From the NCBI RefSeq assembly GCF_014842025.1, contig NZ_JACYUY010000013.1:1-64000 (forward strand): a DNA stretch of 64,000 bases. Direction: 5' to 3'. The notes under the pieces are model-generated. The model ran no database searches, was not told the DNA's origin, and saw only the letters and a program-made list of their open reading frames with translations. The translations under genes and the position numbers were made by a program. Positions 1-7,982 of this stretch are shown here, one piece after another (position 1 is the first letter of the stretch; every line of letters begins with the position of its first letter). The DNA comes from Massilia sp. CFBP 13721. Lineage in GTDB: Bacteria; Pseudomonadota; Gammaproteobacteria; Burkholderiales; Burkholderiaceae_D.

Positions 1-1
1 C

Positions 2-181
2 CTCGACCTGGTGGCATCGGTCGAACTGTCGCCCCAGTCCGACCTGCTCAGTTCGGCCGACGAAAAGCGCGTGTACGTCAGCTGCCTGGCGCACGACAAG
101 ACGGTGATCGCCACCGTGCACTTCGATACCGTCGAAGATGCGCACGCGTGGATCGAAAAGAACCTGGGCGTGCAGCTGTAA
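2..181 (+). CDS. Hypothetical protein, 3' end only
   Basis: An open frame enters from the left edge and closes with TAA at 179-181, giving the last 59 residues of a protein that ends in ...WIEKNLGVQL. The segment is small, soluble-looking and mixed alpha/beta, with no motif I recognise. It lies two bases before the start of the DUF1801 gene, so the two are probably co-transcribed. The start and the rest of the protein are outside the window, so no function is proposed. Confidence 0.6.
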   Translation, partial: LDLVASVELSPQSDLLSSADEKRVYVSCLAHDKTVIATVHFDTVEDAHAWIEKNLGVQL

Positions 182-183
182 GC

Positions 184-603
184 ATGGCCAACAAGACGCT
201 GCCGACTCCGGCCGATGCGCATGGCTATCTCGCGGCCATCGACGACCCGGTGCGGCGCGCCGACTGCCAGGCGCTGGCCGCCCTGATGGAGCGGATCACC
301 GGCGCGCCGCCCGTCATGTGGGGCGCCAGCATCGTCGGCTGCGGCAGCTACCACTACCGCTACGCCAGCGGCCGCGAAGGCGACGCCCCGCTGGCCGGCT
401 TCGCGCCGCGCAAGGGCGACATCAGCATCTACCTCAGCTGCGACCTGGAAGCGCGCGCCGACCTGCTGGCGCAACTCGGCCGCCACAAGATCGGCAAGGC
501 TTGCCTGTACGTGCGCAGGCTCGACGAGATCGATATGGCCGTGCTCGAACAGCTGGTGCGCGAATCGGTCGCCGCTACCGAAGCGCTGTACGGCACATCC
601 TAA
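184..603 (+). CDS. DUF1801 domain protein
   Basis: A 139-residue cytoplasmic protein that looks like the DUF1801 (YdhG-like) family: an N-terminal helical part around DPVRRADCQALAALM, then MWGASIVGCGSYHYRY, and a C-terminal part resembling the family's end (HKIGKACLYVRRLDEID). The biochemical role of the family is not established. I chose ATG 184, two bases after the preceding stop, rather than an upstream in-frame start inside that gene. Its last four bases overlap the end of the convergent histidine kinase gene, so the two transcripts share complementary 3' ends. Confidence 0.8.
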   Translation: MANKTLPTPADAHGYLAAIDDPVRRADCQALAALMERITGAPPVMWGASIVGCGSYHYRYASGREGDAPLAGFAPRKGDISIYLSCDLEARADLLAQLGRHKIGKACLYVRRLDEIDMAVLEQLVRESVAATEALYGTS

Positions 604-2324
604 TTGGCCGCCGTTTCGCCTTCCACCTTCTGCAAGGCGCGCTCCACGATCGCCGCCAGCTCGTTCAACTGGAATGGTTTACGCAGCAGCATGTCGTCCC
701 CGATCACCTGTTCGATCGCCTTCATGTCGGCATAGCCGGTGGCGATGATCATCGGCACGCCGGGCAGTTCCGCACGTGCGCGCAGCACCAGTTCGGCGCC
801 GGTCATGCCCGGCATCAGGTAGTCGGTGATGATCAGGCCGGGCCGGGCGCGCCGCAGTTCCAGCAGGGCCGCTTCGGCGTGGGGCGCCTGCGCCACCGTG
901 TGGCCGAGGGCCTCCAGTGATTCGACCATCGATTCGCGCACGAAGTCGTCGTCTTCGACCACCAGGATGCGCACGCCCGGACGTGGGGAGGCGGCAACCG
1001 CCGCCGCTGCCGCCGGCAGCGTGTCGGCGCCGCTGCCCGCCGCGCGCAGCCAGATCTCGACCGTGGTGCCGACGCCCTGTTCGCTCAGGATGCGCGCCGC
1101 GCCGCCCGACTGCTGCGCCATGCCGTAGACCTGGGACAGGCCAAGTCCCGTTCCCTTGCCGACGCCCTTGGTGGTGAAGAAGGGTTCGAACACGCGCGCC
1201 GCCACTTCCGGCGGCATGCCGGCGCCGCTGTCGGTCACCGCGATGCGGACGTAGTCGCCAGGCGGCAGCAAACCGCTCGGCGGCGTGGCGGCGCCCGCAT
1301 GAAAGCGCAGCTGGCCGCCGCCATCCATGGCGTCGCGCGCGTTGATCGCCAGGTTCAGCAGCGCCATCTCCATCTGGTTCATGTCGGCCATGATGCTGGT
1401 CGATGGGTCCGCGATCTCGAACGACAGGCGGATGCTGGCGCCGAGCGAGGTCGTGACCAGTTCGCGCACGCCCTCGAACAGCGTACCGACGTCGAGCGGG
1501 CGCAGGTCGAGGCTCTGGTTGCGCGAAAAGGCGAGCAGCTGGCTGGTGAGCTTGCCGCCGCGCTGGCAGGCCCGTCTCGCCACCTCGGCGCGCTTTTTCG
1601 CGGCCTCGTCCTTCGACATCAGGAGGATCAGGTCCATGCTGCCCTGGACCACGTTCAGGAGGTTGTTGAAATCGTGGGCGATGCCGCCGGTGAGGCGGCC
1701 GATCGCTTCCATCTTTTGCAGCTGCACCATCGCCGCCTGCACCCGTTCGCGCTCGATGACTTCGTTCATCAGGCGATCGTTGGCCTGCGCCAGCGCGCGC
1801 GTGCGCTCGTCGATGCGCGCTTCCAGCGTTTCGTTCAGGTGCACCAGCGCCTGCTGGCTGTGGCGCAGGCTGGCGGCGGTGCGCTCGCGGTCGAGCAGCA
1901 CGTCGCGCGCCTGGTACTGGCGCCGGCGCGCGCGCAACACCGAGGTCGCGGCGCTGCGCAGCGTTTGCGCGTTCAGCGGGCGCTCGAGCAGGATCACGTT
2001 GCCGAGCTCTCCCAGGCGCGTACGGGCGCCGTCGGCCGGCACGCCGACACTGCGGTTGAGCAGCACGACGAAGGGAAAGTCCGACCAGTGCGGCTGGGCT
2101 TCGAGCCAGGCGCGCAGGGGCGCGGTGTCGGCGCCTTGCAGCGCTTCCTCGGCAACGATCGCCGCACCGGCGCCTGCGGCAATGCTGGCGGTGAAGTTGC
2201 CGACGCTGTCGACCGTGGCGCAGCCGAAACCGTCGCGCGTCAACATCGCGCACATGACCTGCGCATCGCGCCCGTGCGGCGCAAAGATCAGGATGCGCTC
2301 CTCGAAGGCGTCAGCCGGCTGCAT
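600..2324 (-). CDS. Hybrid histidine kinase with N-terminal receiver-like domain
   Basis: A 574-residue soluble sensor kinase with no membrane segment. Residues ~10-125 fold like a receiver but lack the phospho-acceptor Asp (AAIVAEE at that place). A coiled-coil helix (~140-205) follows, then a HisKA-type domain with the phospho-His at ~217 (GGIAHDFNNLL), a HATPase domain ending in GKGTGLGLSQVYG, and a C-terminal receiver with acidic patch VVEDDD and acceptor Asp in ITDYLMPG. The HDFNN box is typical of cytoplasmic hybrid kinases. Its start lies 14 bases inside the end of the KaiC-like gene, so translation is probably coupled and KaiC may be its input partner. The output target is not in the window. 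Confidence 0.88.
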   Translation of the reverse strand: MQPADAFEERILIFAPHGRDAQVMCAMLTRDGFGCATVDSVGNFTASIAAGAGAAIVAEEALQGADTAPLRAWLEAQPHWSDFPFVVLLNRSVGVPADGARTRLGELGNVILLERPLNAQTLRSAATSVLRARRRQYQARDVLLDRERTAASLRHSQQALVHLNETLEARIDERTRALAQANDRLMNEVIERERVQAAMVQLQKMEAIGRLTGGIAHDFNNLLNVVQGSMDLILLMSKDEAAKKRAEVARRACQRGGKLTSQLLAFSRNQSLDLRPLDVGTLFEGVRELVTTSLGASIRLSFEIADPSTSIMADMNQMEMALLNLAINARDAMDGGGQLRFHAGAATPPSGLLPPGDYVRIAVTDSGAGMPPEVAARVFEPFFTTKGVGKGTGLGLSQVYGMAQQSGGAARILSEQGVGTTVEIWLRAAGSGADTLPAAAAAVAASPRPGVRILVVEDDDFVRESMVESLEALGHTVAQAPHAEAALLELRRARPGLIITDYLMPGMTGAELVLRARAELPGVPMIIATGYADMKAIEQVIGDDMLLRKPFQLNELAAIVERALQKVEGETAAN

Positions 2325-3828
2325 GCGGACCCGGTACCATCATCGGGGTCGAGCCGCGATAGCTCGGCAGGCCGGTGAGCACGCCGTCGAAGCCTTCGAG
2401 CGGCTCGCCAACACGCACGCCTTCCTGGCCGAGCTGCAGTTCGTGGATGGTCAGCGCGTGGTTGGCGGTGCGGCTCTTGATGACGGTGATGGCGCGGCGC
2501 AGGCGCCCGCTCGATTCGAAGAAGCGCAGCAGCACCGTGGTGTCGGCCAGGTAGCTCAGGTCGACGTCGCTGTGCACGTCGCCGATCAGGCCGTGCTGCC
2601 CGAGCACCAGCAGCGTGGTCACGCCTTGCTGGTTCAGGTAGGAGAGCAGTTCGTGCATCTGCAGCGTCAGGTACTGCTCGCCCGGCATCGCCTGCAAGTA
2701 GGCGTTCAGGCTGTCGATGCCGATGAAGGAAACGCCATGCTGCTCGACCGCGTCGCGCAGCATTTGCGCGAATTCACCCGGCGAGAGCTCGGCCGGGTCG
2801 ATGTGGTGCAGGCGCAGCCGGCCACTGTCGACGAAGGGGCGCAAGTCCATGCCGAGCGCCTGGCTGCGGGCGAAGAAGGTGCCCAGGCCTTCATCGAACA
2901 GGTAGAACGAGGCCGTCTCCCCGCGTTCGAGTGCGGACAGCAGGCAGCGCGCCACCATGGTCGTCTTGCCGATCCCGGACGGACCGACGATCAGGGTGTT
3001 GGTACCGCTCACCAGGCCGCCGCCGAGCAGCTTGTCGAAGCCGCTCGACCCGGTCGAGTGCAGGGTCGGCGTGAAGTCGAGCACATGTTCGGCCGCGACC
3101 AGGCGCGGATACATCGTGATGCCGCCGGTGTCGAGCGTGTAGTCGTGGTAGCCGCCGCGGAAGCGGATGCCGCGCATCTTGATGATGTTGACACGGCGCC
3201 GTTCCTTGCCGAATTCCTTGGCGATCTGTTCCAGGCTGATGACGCCGTGGGCGATGCTGTGCAGGTGCTGGTCGGTCGAGCTGGTCTTGTCGTCGAGGAG
3301 CAGCACGGTGCAGGCATGCGTGGTAAAGAACTGCTTCAGCGCCAGGATCTGGCGCCGGTAGCGCAGCGGGTTCTGGGCCAGCAGGCGCATCTCCGACAGG
3401 CTGTCGAACACCACGCGCAGCGGTTGCACGCGGTCGACTTCGTCCATCACGTTGCGGGTGGTCTCGCCGAGTTCGATTTCGGACGGGTGGAAGATCGATT
3501 GTTGGGCGTCGATGTCGAGCGACATGTCGCTGGCCAGTTCGTACAGCGACAGCGCATCGAGCGACCAGCCGTGGCTGGCGGCGACGGCTTTCAGTTCGTC
3601 GGTCGTCTCGGACAGGGTGATGTACAGGCCATGTTCGCCCTTCGCCAGGCCGTCGAGCAGGAACTGCAGGCCGAGCGTGGTTTTACCCGCGCCGGGCGAG
3701 CCTTCCACCAGGTAGATGCGCCGTGGTGTCAGGCCGCCTCCGAGGATGTCGTCGAGGCCGGCGATGCCGGTCGACATCCGGGGTGGTGGAATGGACTCTG
3801 CGGTGCGAAGGGATGCTGGGGAAGTCAT
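2311..3828 (-). CDS. KaiC-like double RecA-fold ATPase
   Basis: A 505-residue protein with two consecutive KaiC domains. Walker A motifs lie at ~44 (GSPGAGKTT) and ~282 (GPSGIGKTT). Acidic residues follow in YITLSETTDEL and FYLFDEG at the positions of KaiC's catalytic Glu pair. By eye, the second domain keeps a Ser where KaiC Ser431 sits (DLSYLADT) but has Tyr at Thr432. Cyanobacterial KaiC is the clock ATPase; non-cyanobacterial relatives often pair with histidine kinases, as here. No kaiA or kaiB is in the window, so a signalling switch is likelier than a true oscillator. The gene is first in a two-gene operon with the overlapping kinase. Confidence 0.88.
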   Translation of the reverse strand: MTSPASLRTAESIPPPRMSTGIAGLDDILGGGLTPRRIYLVEGSPGAGKTTLGLQFLLDGLAKGEHGLYITLSETTDELKAVAASHGWSLDALSLYELASDMSLDIDAQQSIFHPSEIELGETTRNVMDEVDRVQPLRVVFDSLSEMRLLAQNPLRYRRQILALKQFFTTHACTVLLLDDKTSSTDQHLHSIAHGVISLEQIAKEFGKERRRVNIIKMRGIRFRGGYHDYTLDTGGITMYPRLVAAEHVLDFTPTLHSTGSSGFDKLLGGGLVSGTNTLIVGPSGIGKTTMVARCLLSALERGETASFYLFDEGLGTFFARSQALGMDLRPFVDSGRLRLHHIDPAELSPGEFAQMLRDAVEQHGVSFIGIDSLNAYLQAMPGEQYLTLQMHELLSYLNQQGVTTLLVLGQHGLIGDVHSDVDLSYLADTTVLLRFFESSGRLRRAITVIKSRTANHALTIHELQLGQEGVRVGEPLEGFDGVLTGLPSYRGSTPMMVPGPHAAG

Positions 3829-3918
3829 GAATACGGCCTATGAGTGGCCGGGGCGCCGTTGCAGGGGCCGGCCGGGTTGGGGTGCGTTGCCGTCGTGCGC
3901 GGCAGTGCTGATGACGTA

Positions 3919-3924
3919 ATTATA
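3919..3924 (-). promoter_or_regulatory. Candidate -10 box for the kaiC-like operon
   Basis: The minus strand reads a perfect TATAAT about 90 bases upstream of the KaiC-like start, in the otherwise featureless 135-base gap to the next gene. The hexamer 16-17 bases further up is A-rich and unlike TTGACA, so if this is a sigma-70 promoter its -35 is weak. Confidence 0.3.
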
Positions 3925-3963
3925 GTGCCAGTTTGCGCCGTTTTATCGTACGGCCGGGCACAT

Positions 3964-4197
3964 TCAGGCCGCCTCGATGCGGCTCAGGCGCTGGCCGTAG
4001 ATGCCCCAGGTGACGTCGGCGCCATCGACCTGGGCACGCAGGACCCAGCCGGTGCCGAACTTCTCGACCGTGACCGGCGCTTCGATTTCCTTGGCCACCT
4101 TGGCGGCCCAACCCTCGGCCGCGCCGCGGCCTTTAAACAGTTCCTGGCCGTTGTAGACCACGGTGGCGTCGAAGACGGAGGCGGAGAAGATGCTCAT
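3964..4197 (-). CDS. Small hypothetical protein
   Basis: A 77-residue cytoplasmic protein (MSIFSASVFDATVVYNG...) with no signal peptide or membrane segment and a beta-rich pattern. I do not recognise a family. It lies 62 bases downstream of the M14 peptidase gene on the same strand, with an intrinsic terminator between them. It is therefore either expressed by read-through or from a promoter overlapping that terminator. Coding composition matches its neighbours, and the start is preceded by a purine stretch (GAAAGCAG). Confidence 0.65.
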   Translation of the reverse strand: MSIFSASVFDATVVYNGQELFKGRGAAEGWAAKVAKEIEAPVTVEKFGTGWVLRAQVDGADVTWGIYGQRLSRIEAA

Positions 4198-4217
4198 GAT
4201 TCTGCTTTCAAAGGTAA

Positions 4218-4240
4218 AACGCCCCGGCTGGCGGGGCGTT
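4218..4240 (-). terminator. Intrinsic terminator after the M14 peptidase gene
   Basis: A nine-base-pair GC-rich stem (AACGCCCCG pairing with CGGGGCGTT) with a five-base loop is followed on the minus strand by TTTTACC. It lies 20 bases after the peptidase stop and about 20 bases before the start of the small downstream gene. Confidence 0.8.
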
Positions 4241-4259
4241 GGTGCATGTTATACGTCGC

Positions 4260-5393
4260 TTACTTCAGGGCGCGGATCGATTGCAGCACCGGCTGCAGCA
4301 CTGCGGCGCCGAGGCGGGCGCTGCGCGCACCGTCCCAGCCCACCTGCGGGTCGGGGTCGTTGGCGTTGTCCTTGAACGGCAGTTCGAGCGTCAGCGACAG
4401 GCAGCCGAAGGCGTGCGTGATGTGGGGCGAACCCATGGTCAGCGTCTCTTCGGTATACGGCGACTCGCCGTAGCCGTGGACGTCCTGGAAGTCGGGGCTG
4501 GCGATCATGAAGTTGTCGCTGAAGCGTTTTTGCGCTTCCGCCTGCTCGGGCGTGAAGGTCGGCAGCGATTCGCTGCCGGCCACGAACACATAGGGCAGGC
4601 CTTCGTCGCCGTGCACGTCCAGGCACAGGTCGACGCCGGTTTCATGCATCTTCTGCTTGACCAGGAAGACTTCCGGGCTGCGTTCCATCGATGGGTTGAG
4701 CCACTCGCGATTGAGGTTGGCGCCGGCCGCGTTGGTACGCAGGTTGCCGCGCACCGAGCCGTCCGGGTTCATGTTCGGGACTACGTAGAACACGGTTTCC
4801 TTCAACAGCTGGCGTCCGAACGGGTGCGCCGGATCGAGCAATGCATCGAGCATGCCTTCGACGAACCATTCCGCCATCGTCTCACCCGGGTGCTGGCGTG
4901 CGATGACCCAGACCTTCTTCTTGCCTTCGCCCGGCTCGCCGATGACCAGCATGTTCAGGTCGCGGCCATCGACGGTCGAACCCAGGTCGAGCATGCGCAC
5001 GTTCTCGCTCATCTGCGCGCGGTCGAGCAGTTCCAGGTGGCGCTCCCACGAATACGGCTCGAAATAGGCGTAATACACGCTGTCCATGCCCGGCGTGTGG
5101 TTGATCGTCATCACCTGGCCGTCGAAGGTGGTCGGCACGCGGAACCAGTTGATGCGGTCGTAGCTGGCCATCGCCTGGTAGTCTTCCCAGCCGGCCGGAT
5201 AGGCGGCCTGGCCGGCGTTCAGGAAGCGGATGGTGCACGGCTCGCCCGCCGCGCCCTGCAGGCGGAAGTAGAACCACTGGATGATGTCGGCGTGCGAATC
5301 CTTGCGGATGTTCAGGTCGATGGCGTTGGCGCTGGTGGCGTTCACGATCTCGATGGCGCCAGCGTCGAACTGGCTGCTGATCTTGATAGACAT
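4260..5393 (-). CDS. M14 zinc carboxypeptidase, cytosolic-carboxypeptidase-like
   Basis: A 377-residue protein without signal peptide. Residues 1-~125 form a beta-rich domain like the N-terminal domain of the CCP/Nna1 branch of M14. The catalytic domain carries zinc ligands His168 and Glu171 (RQHPGETMAEWF) and a third His near 261 (DVHGDE). The substrate-binding Asn-Arg appears as NLNREW, and the catalytic Glu near 337 (LTLELPF). Eukaryotic CCPs trim C-terminal glutamates; bacterial substrates are unknown. The gene stands alone and ends at a strong terminator. The catalytic assignment is firm, the substrate is not. Confidence 0.88.
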   Translation of the reverse strand: MSIKISSQFDAGAIEIVNATSANAIDLNIRKDSHADIIQWFYFRLQGAAGEPCTIRFLNAGQAAYPAGWEDYQAMASYDRINWFRVPTTFDGQVMTINHTPGMDSVYYAYFEPYSWERHLELLDRAQMSENVRMLDLGSTVDGRDLNMLVIGEPGEGKKKVWVIARQHPGETMAEWFVEGMLDALLDPAHPFGRQLLKETVFYVVPNMNPDGSVRGNLRTNAAGANLNREWLNPSMERSPEVFLVKQKMHETGVDLCLDVHGDEGLPYVFVAGSESLPTFTPEQAEAQKRFSDNFMIASPDFQDVHGYGESPYTEETLTMGSPHITHAFGCLSLTLELPFKDNANDPDPQVGWDGARSARLGAAVLQPVLQSIRALK

Positions 5394-5477
5394 GGTGTGT
5401 CCCGTAGAAGAGGCGTAAAGCCGAGATGATACTCGGTTTCGGGGCGGGTTTGAGGGCGCATCCGCTCATGGGGTGTG

Positions 5478-5542
5478 ACGCGTGGAGTCGGGACTCCACC
5501 CTACGGTTATCGCAGTTCGTAGGGTGGAGTCCCGACTCCACC
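5478..5542. repeat. Inverted pair of GTAGGGTGG-type repeats
   Basis: Two units face each other: 5478-5505 (ACGCGTGGAGTC...GACTCCACCCTACG) and 5518-5542 (CGTAGGGTGGAGTC...). Each unit is itself a hairpin, and the pair can form one long cruciform. They fill the gap between the convergent ends of the peptidase promoter side and paaX. The same family recurs throughout the window. Confidence 0.9.
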
Positions 5543-5557
5543 GGGGGCCACGTCCGC

Positions 5558-6487
5558 TCAGCCGCGCAATCCGCCAAACCGCCCATAAAACGCTTCATCG
5601 GCGGAAGGCGCCTCCGCATCCTCGCGCCGCAACACGGCATCGATATGCACCTCGGCCGGCACCGCCACCATCCGGTACACCTCGCGCGCCACCGCATACG
5701 CATCCGACCCCGGCCACGGATCGGGCAGCAGTTCGATCGGCAGCATCGGATCGTGCAGCTGCAGCCGCCGGTAGGCGTGGATCAGCAGCGAACGAATCGC
5801 GAACGCATCCGCCGGCGCCACCGGCGGCGCCTCGCGCAGCAAAGCCAGCAGCGGCGTGAACTGCGCGATGAAATCGACGTAACTGCGCGCCACCGCCGTC
5901 AAATCCCAGCCTTCGCCCACAAGTTCCTGCAAGGGGCGCGAGCCGACGTCGGGCAGCTCGGCCGCACTGACCACGAATACCTTGTCGCGCGCGCCGGTGC
6001 GTCCGAGCGCATCGAGCAAGCCTTCGGGATCGGCGCCGGGATGCGCCAGCACGCCCGGGCCCAGCATGGCAAAACCTTCCCACTCAAGTTCCTTGCGCAC
6101 GGCGGTGCGCAGGTCGGCGTCGATGCTGCCGTTCGGGGCGAGCACCAGGGTCCAGCGTCCGTCCCAGTGCAGCCCGGGAGGCGCATAGATGCGGCGGTTG
6201 GCGCGCTGGAAGCGCGGCAGCGATTGCGGATCGAAGGCATAGCGGCTGCGCCGGCCCTCGCGGCTGGCAGTCAGCCAGCCTTCCTGCACGAGCCGGAATA
6301 CGCTGGTGCGCACCAGGCGGTCGGTTACGCCGAGCGGGGCCAGCAATTCGATCAGGCTGCCCAGCCAGGCCGCGCCGCCGTGGGGCGCGATGGCGTCCCC
6401 CATCACCGTCATCACCAGGGATTTCGAGCGCAGCGATTCACGAGCGAGCGCATCGGTTATCCATTCGGTGCAGGTTAGTTGTTTCAT
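5558..6487 (-). CDS. paaX: PaaX, phenylacetic acid degradation repressor
   Basis: A 309-residue PaaX-family regulator. An N-terminal winged helix-turn-helix (~20-90, including LGVTDRLVRTSVFRLVQEGWL) is followed by the PaaX central and C-terminal domains (TLVLAPNGSIDADLR, then a helical end with RSLLIHAYRRLQLHDPMLP). In known systems PaaX represses paa promoters and phenylacetyl-CoA releases it. It is divergent from paaA with a 106-base shared region. I favour the ATG at 6487, which has GGGA five bases upstream, over the in-frame ATG at 6517, which has no Shine-Dalgarno. Its 3' end abuts a repeat pair. Confidence 0.92.
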   Translation of the reverse strand: MKQLTCTEWITDALARESLRSKSLVMTVMGDAIAPHGGAAWLGSLIELLAPLGVTDRLVRTSVFRLVQEGWLTASREGRRSRYAFDPQSLPRFQRANRRIYAPPGLHWDGRWTLVLAPNGSIDADLRTAVRKELEWEGFAMLGPGVLAHPGADPEGLLDALGRTGARDKVFVVSAAELPDVGSRPLQELVGEGWDLTAVARSYVDFIAQFTPLLALLREAPPVAPADAFAIRSLLIHAYRRLQLHDPMLPIELLPDPWPGSDAYAVAREVYRMVAVPAEVHIDAVLRREDAEAPSADEAFYGRFGGLRG

Positions 6488-6593
6488 GTAATCCCGTCTG
6501 CTTTTTTTACCCAACATGATTCAAAATTTCGGTGTACATCTCGTTTTCTGTATCGTATTATTGTTGGACGATGTTTGCAATGGGAGACTGACC
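6488..6593. promoter_or_regulatory. Divergent paaX-paaA control region
   Basis: This 106-base, unusually AT-rich spacer must hold the promoters of both paaX and the paa operon. A TGATTC half-site like that of E. coli PaaX operators is at 6517-6522, but I could not find the matching GAATCA at the expected distance. The paaA Shine-Dalgarno (GGGAGA) is at 6582-6587. Promoter hexamers cannot be fixed by eye. Confidence 0.45.
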
Positions 6594-7583
6594 ATGTACG
6601 CGCAACTGGTAGAAACGGGCCTGAAAAAGGTCCAGACGGCAGAAGACATGAGTGCGGAAGAGCAGGCCTTCCAGGCCCGCATCGACGCCGGTGTGAAAAT
6701 CGAAGCGAAGGACTGGATGCCGGATGCGTACCGCAAGACGCTGGTACGGCAGATCTCCCAGCACGCGCACTCCGAAATCGTTGGCCAGCTGCCCGAGGGC
6801 AACTGGGTGACGCGCGCACCGACATTGAAACGCAAATCGGTGCTGCTGGCGAAAATCCAGGACGAAGCCGGGCACGGCCTGTACCTGTACAGCGCCGCCG
6901 AAACCCTGGGCGTGTCGCGCGACGAACTCCTGGCCGCGCTGCACTCCGGTAAAGCGAAATATTCGAGCATCTTCAATTATCCGACCCTGAGCTGGGCCGA
7001 CATGGGCGCGATCGGCTGGCTGGTCGACGGCTCGGCGATCATCAACCAGATCCCGCTGTGCCGCTGCTCGTACGGTCCGTATGCGCGCGCCATGATCCGC
7101 GTCTGCAAGGAGGAGTCCTTCCATGCGCGCCAGGGCTACGACGTCATGATGAGCCTGGCCAAAGGCACGCCGGAACAGAAGGCGATGGCGCAGGATGCGC
7201 TCAATCGCTGGTGGTGGCCGTCGCTCATGATGTTCGGCCCGTCGGACGCCGAATCGGTGAACAGCGCGCAGTCGAGCAAATGGCGCATCAAGCTGTTCTC
7301 GAACGACGAACTGCGCCAGCGCATGGTCGACCAGACCGTGCCGCAAGCCGAATACCTCGGCCTGACGATTCCCGACCCGGATTTGAAATTCAACGAGGCC
7401 ACCGGCCACTACGAATTCGGCGAGATCGACTGGAGCGAATTCAACAACGTCCTCAAGGGCAACGGCCCCTGCAACCGCGAACGCCTGCGCACGCGCGTCA
7501 AAGCCTGGGACGACGGCGAATGGTTCCGCGACGCCCTGGTCGCCCACGCCGACAAGCAAGCCGCAAAGAAGGCTGCCGCCTAA
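6594..7583 (+). CDS. paaA: PaaA, catalytic subunit of phenylacetyl-CoA 1,2-epoxidase
   Basis: A 329-residue diiron oxygenase subunit. With PaaC it forms the core of the soluble multicomponent enzyme that epoxidises phenylacetyl-CoA. Carboxylate and His ligands are visible as EAGH (Glu91, His94) and EESFH (Glu173-His177), the two helix-borne pairs of the ferritin-like fold. Length and sequence fit PaaA closely ([13 protein letters not shown]). ATG 6594 has GGGAGA upstream; an earlier in-frame start lies in the regulatory region. It is first in the operon, and a long repeat separates it from paaB. Confidence 0.97.
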   Translation: MYAQLVETGLKKVQTAEDMSAEEQAFQARIDAGVKIEAKDWMPDAYRKTLVRQISQHAHSEIVGQLPEGNWVTRAPTLKRKSVLLAKIQDEAGHGLYLYSAAETLGVSRDELLAALHSGKAKYSSIFNYPTLSWADMGAIGWLVDGSAIINQIPLCRCSYGPYARAMIRVCKEESFHARQGYDVMMSLAKGTPEQKAMAQDALNRWWWPSLMMFGPSDAESVNSAQSSKWRIKLFSNDELRQRMVDQTVPQAEYLGLTIPDPDLKFNEATGHYEFGEIDWSEFNNVLKGNGPCNRERLRTRVKAWDDGEWFRDALVAHADKQAAKKAAA

Positions 7584-7603
7584 ATCTGATTCCCGGGACC
7601 GTT

Positions 7604-7642
7604 GCGTAACGTAGGGTGGGCTCTCGAGCCCACGCGTTACGC
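7604..7642. repeat. Palindromic repeat unit inside the paa operon
   Basis: One complete unit (GCGTAACGTAGGGTGGGCTC...GAGCCCACGCGTTACGC) sits between paaA and paaB. It folds into a long hairpin closed by GCGTAACG/CGTTACGC outside GTGGGCT/AGCCCAC. In the paa transcript it would be a stable stem-loop 20 bases after the paaA stop, without a T-run, so it is more likely to affect mRNA stability than termination. Confidence 0.9.
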
Positions 7643-7697
7643 ACGCCCCGGAACTCCGCGGCCGTGAATAAACATCGAAACACCGGAGACAAAAACC

Positions 7698-7982
7698 ATG
7701 AGCAAAGAATGGCCCCTGTGGGAAGTATTCATCCGCAGCCAGCACGGCCTCGCCCACAAGCACGTCGGCAGCCTGCACGCCCCTGACGCCGAAATGGCGA
7801 TCAACAATGCGCGTGACGTCTACACGCGCCGCAACGAAGGCGTCTCGATCTGGGTCGTGCGCGCGATGGACATCGTCGCCTCCAGCCCGTCCGACAAGGA
7901 AGCCCTGTTCGAGCCGGCCAACAGCAAGGTGTACCGCCACCCGACCTTCTTCCCGATGCCGGAAGAAGTCAAGAACCTGTGA
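7698..7982 (+). CDS. paaB: PaaB, epoxidase structural subunit
   Basis: A 94-residue protein matching PaaB from its first residues (MSKEWPLWEVFIRSQHGLAHKHVGSLHA). In known systems PaaB bridges PaaAC pairs and helps connect them to the reductase; it carries no cofactor. GGAGAC lies 9-14 bases before the ATG. Its TGA overlaps the likely GTG start of paaC by four bases, indicating coupled translation. Confidence 0.96.
   Translation: MSKEWPLWEVFIRSQHGLAHKHVGSLHAPDAEMAINNARDVYTRRNEGVSIWVVRAMDIVASSPSDKEALFEPANSKVYRHPTFFPMPEEVKNL

Noticed and set aside
1327-3843. Very long open frame (838 codons) on the plus strand opposite the kinase and KaiC-like genes
   Set aside because: It is the reverse complement of two clearly conserved genes in a GC-rich genome, where antisense frames stay open by codon bias. 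Its translation is low-complexity and has no recognisable domain.
5478-5542. Repeat pairs as possible CRISPR arrays
   Set aside because: Units are palindromic, occur as inverted pairs at scattered places, and have no regular spacers or cas genes.
6523-6593. Full PaaX operator (TGATTC...GAATCA) in the paaX-paaA gap
   Set aside because: Only the first half-site could be found. The matching half is missing at the known distance, so only the whole gap is listed as a control region.
7604-7642. Repeat between paaA and paaB as an intrinsic terminator ending the first gene
   Set aside because: The stem is not followed by Ts, and paaBCDE are needed with paaA. A stabilising or processing role is likelier.
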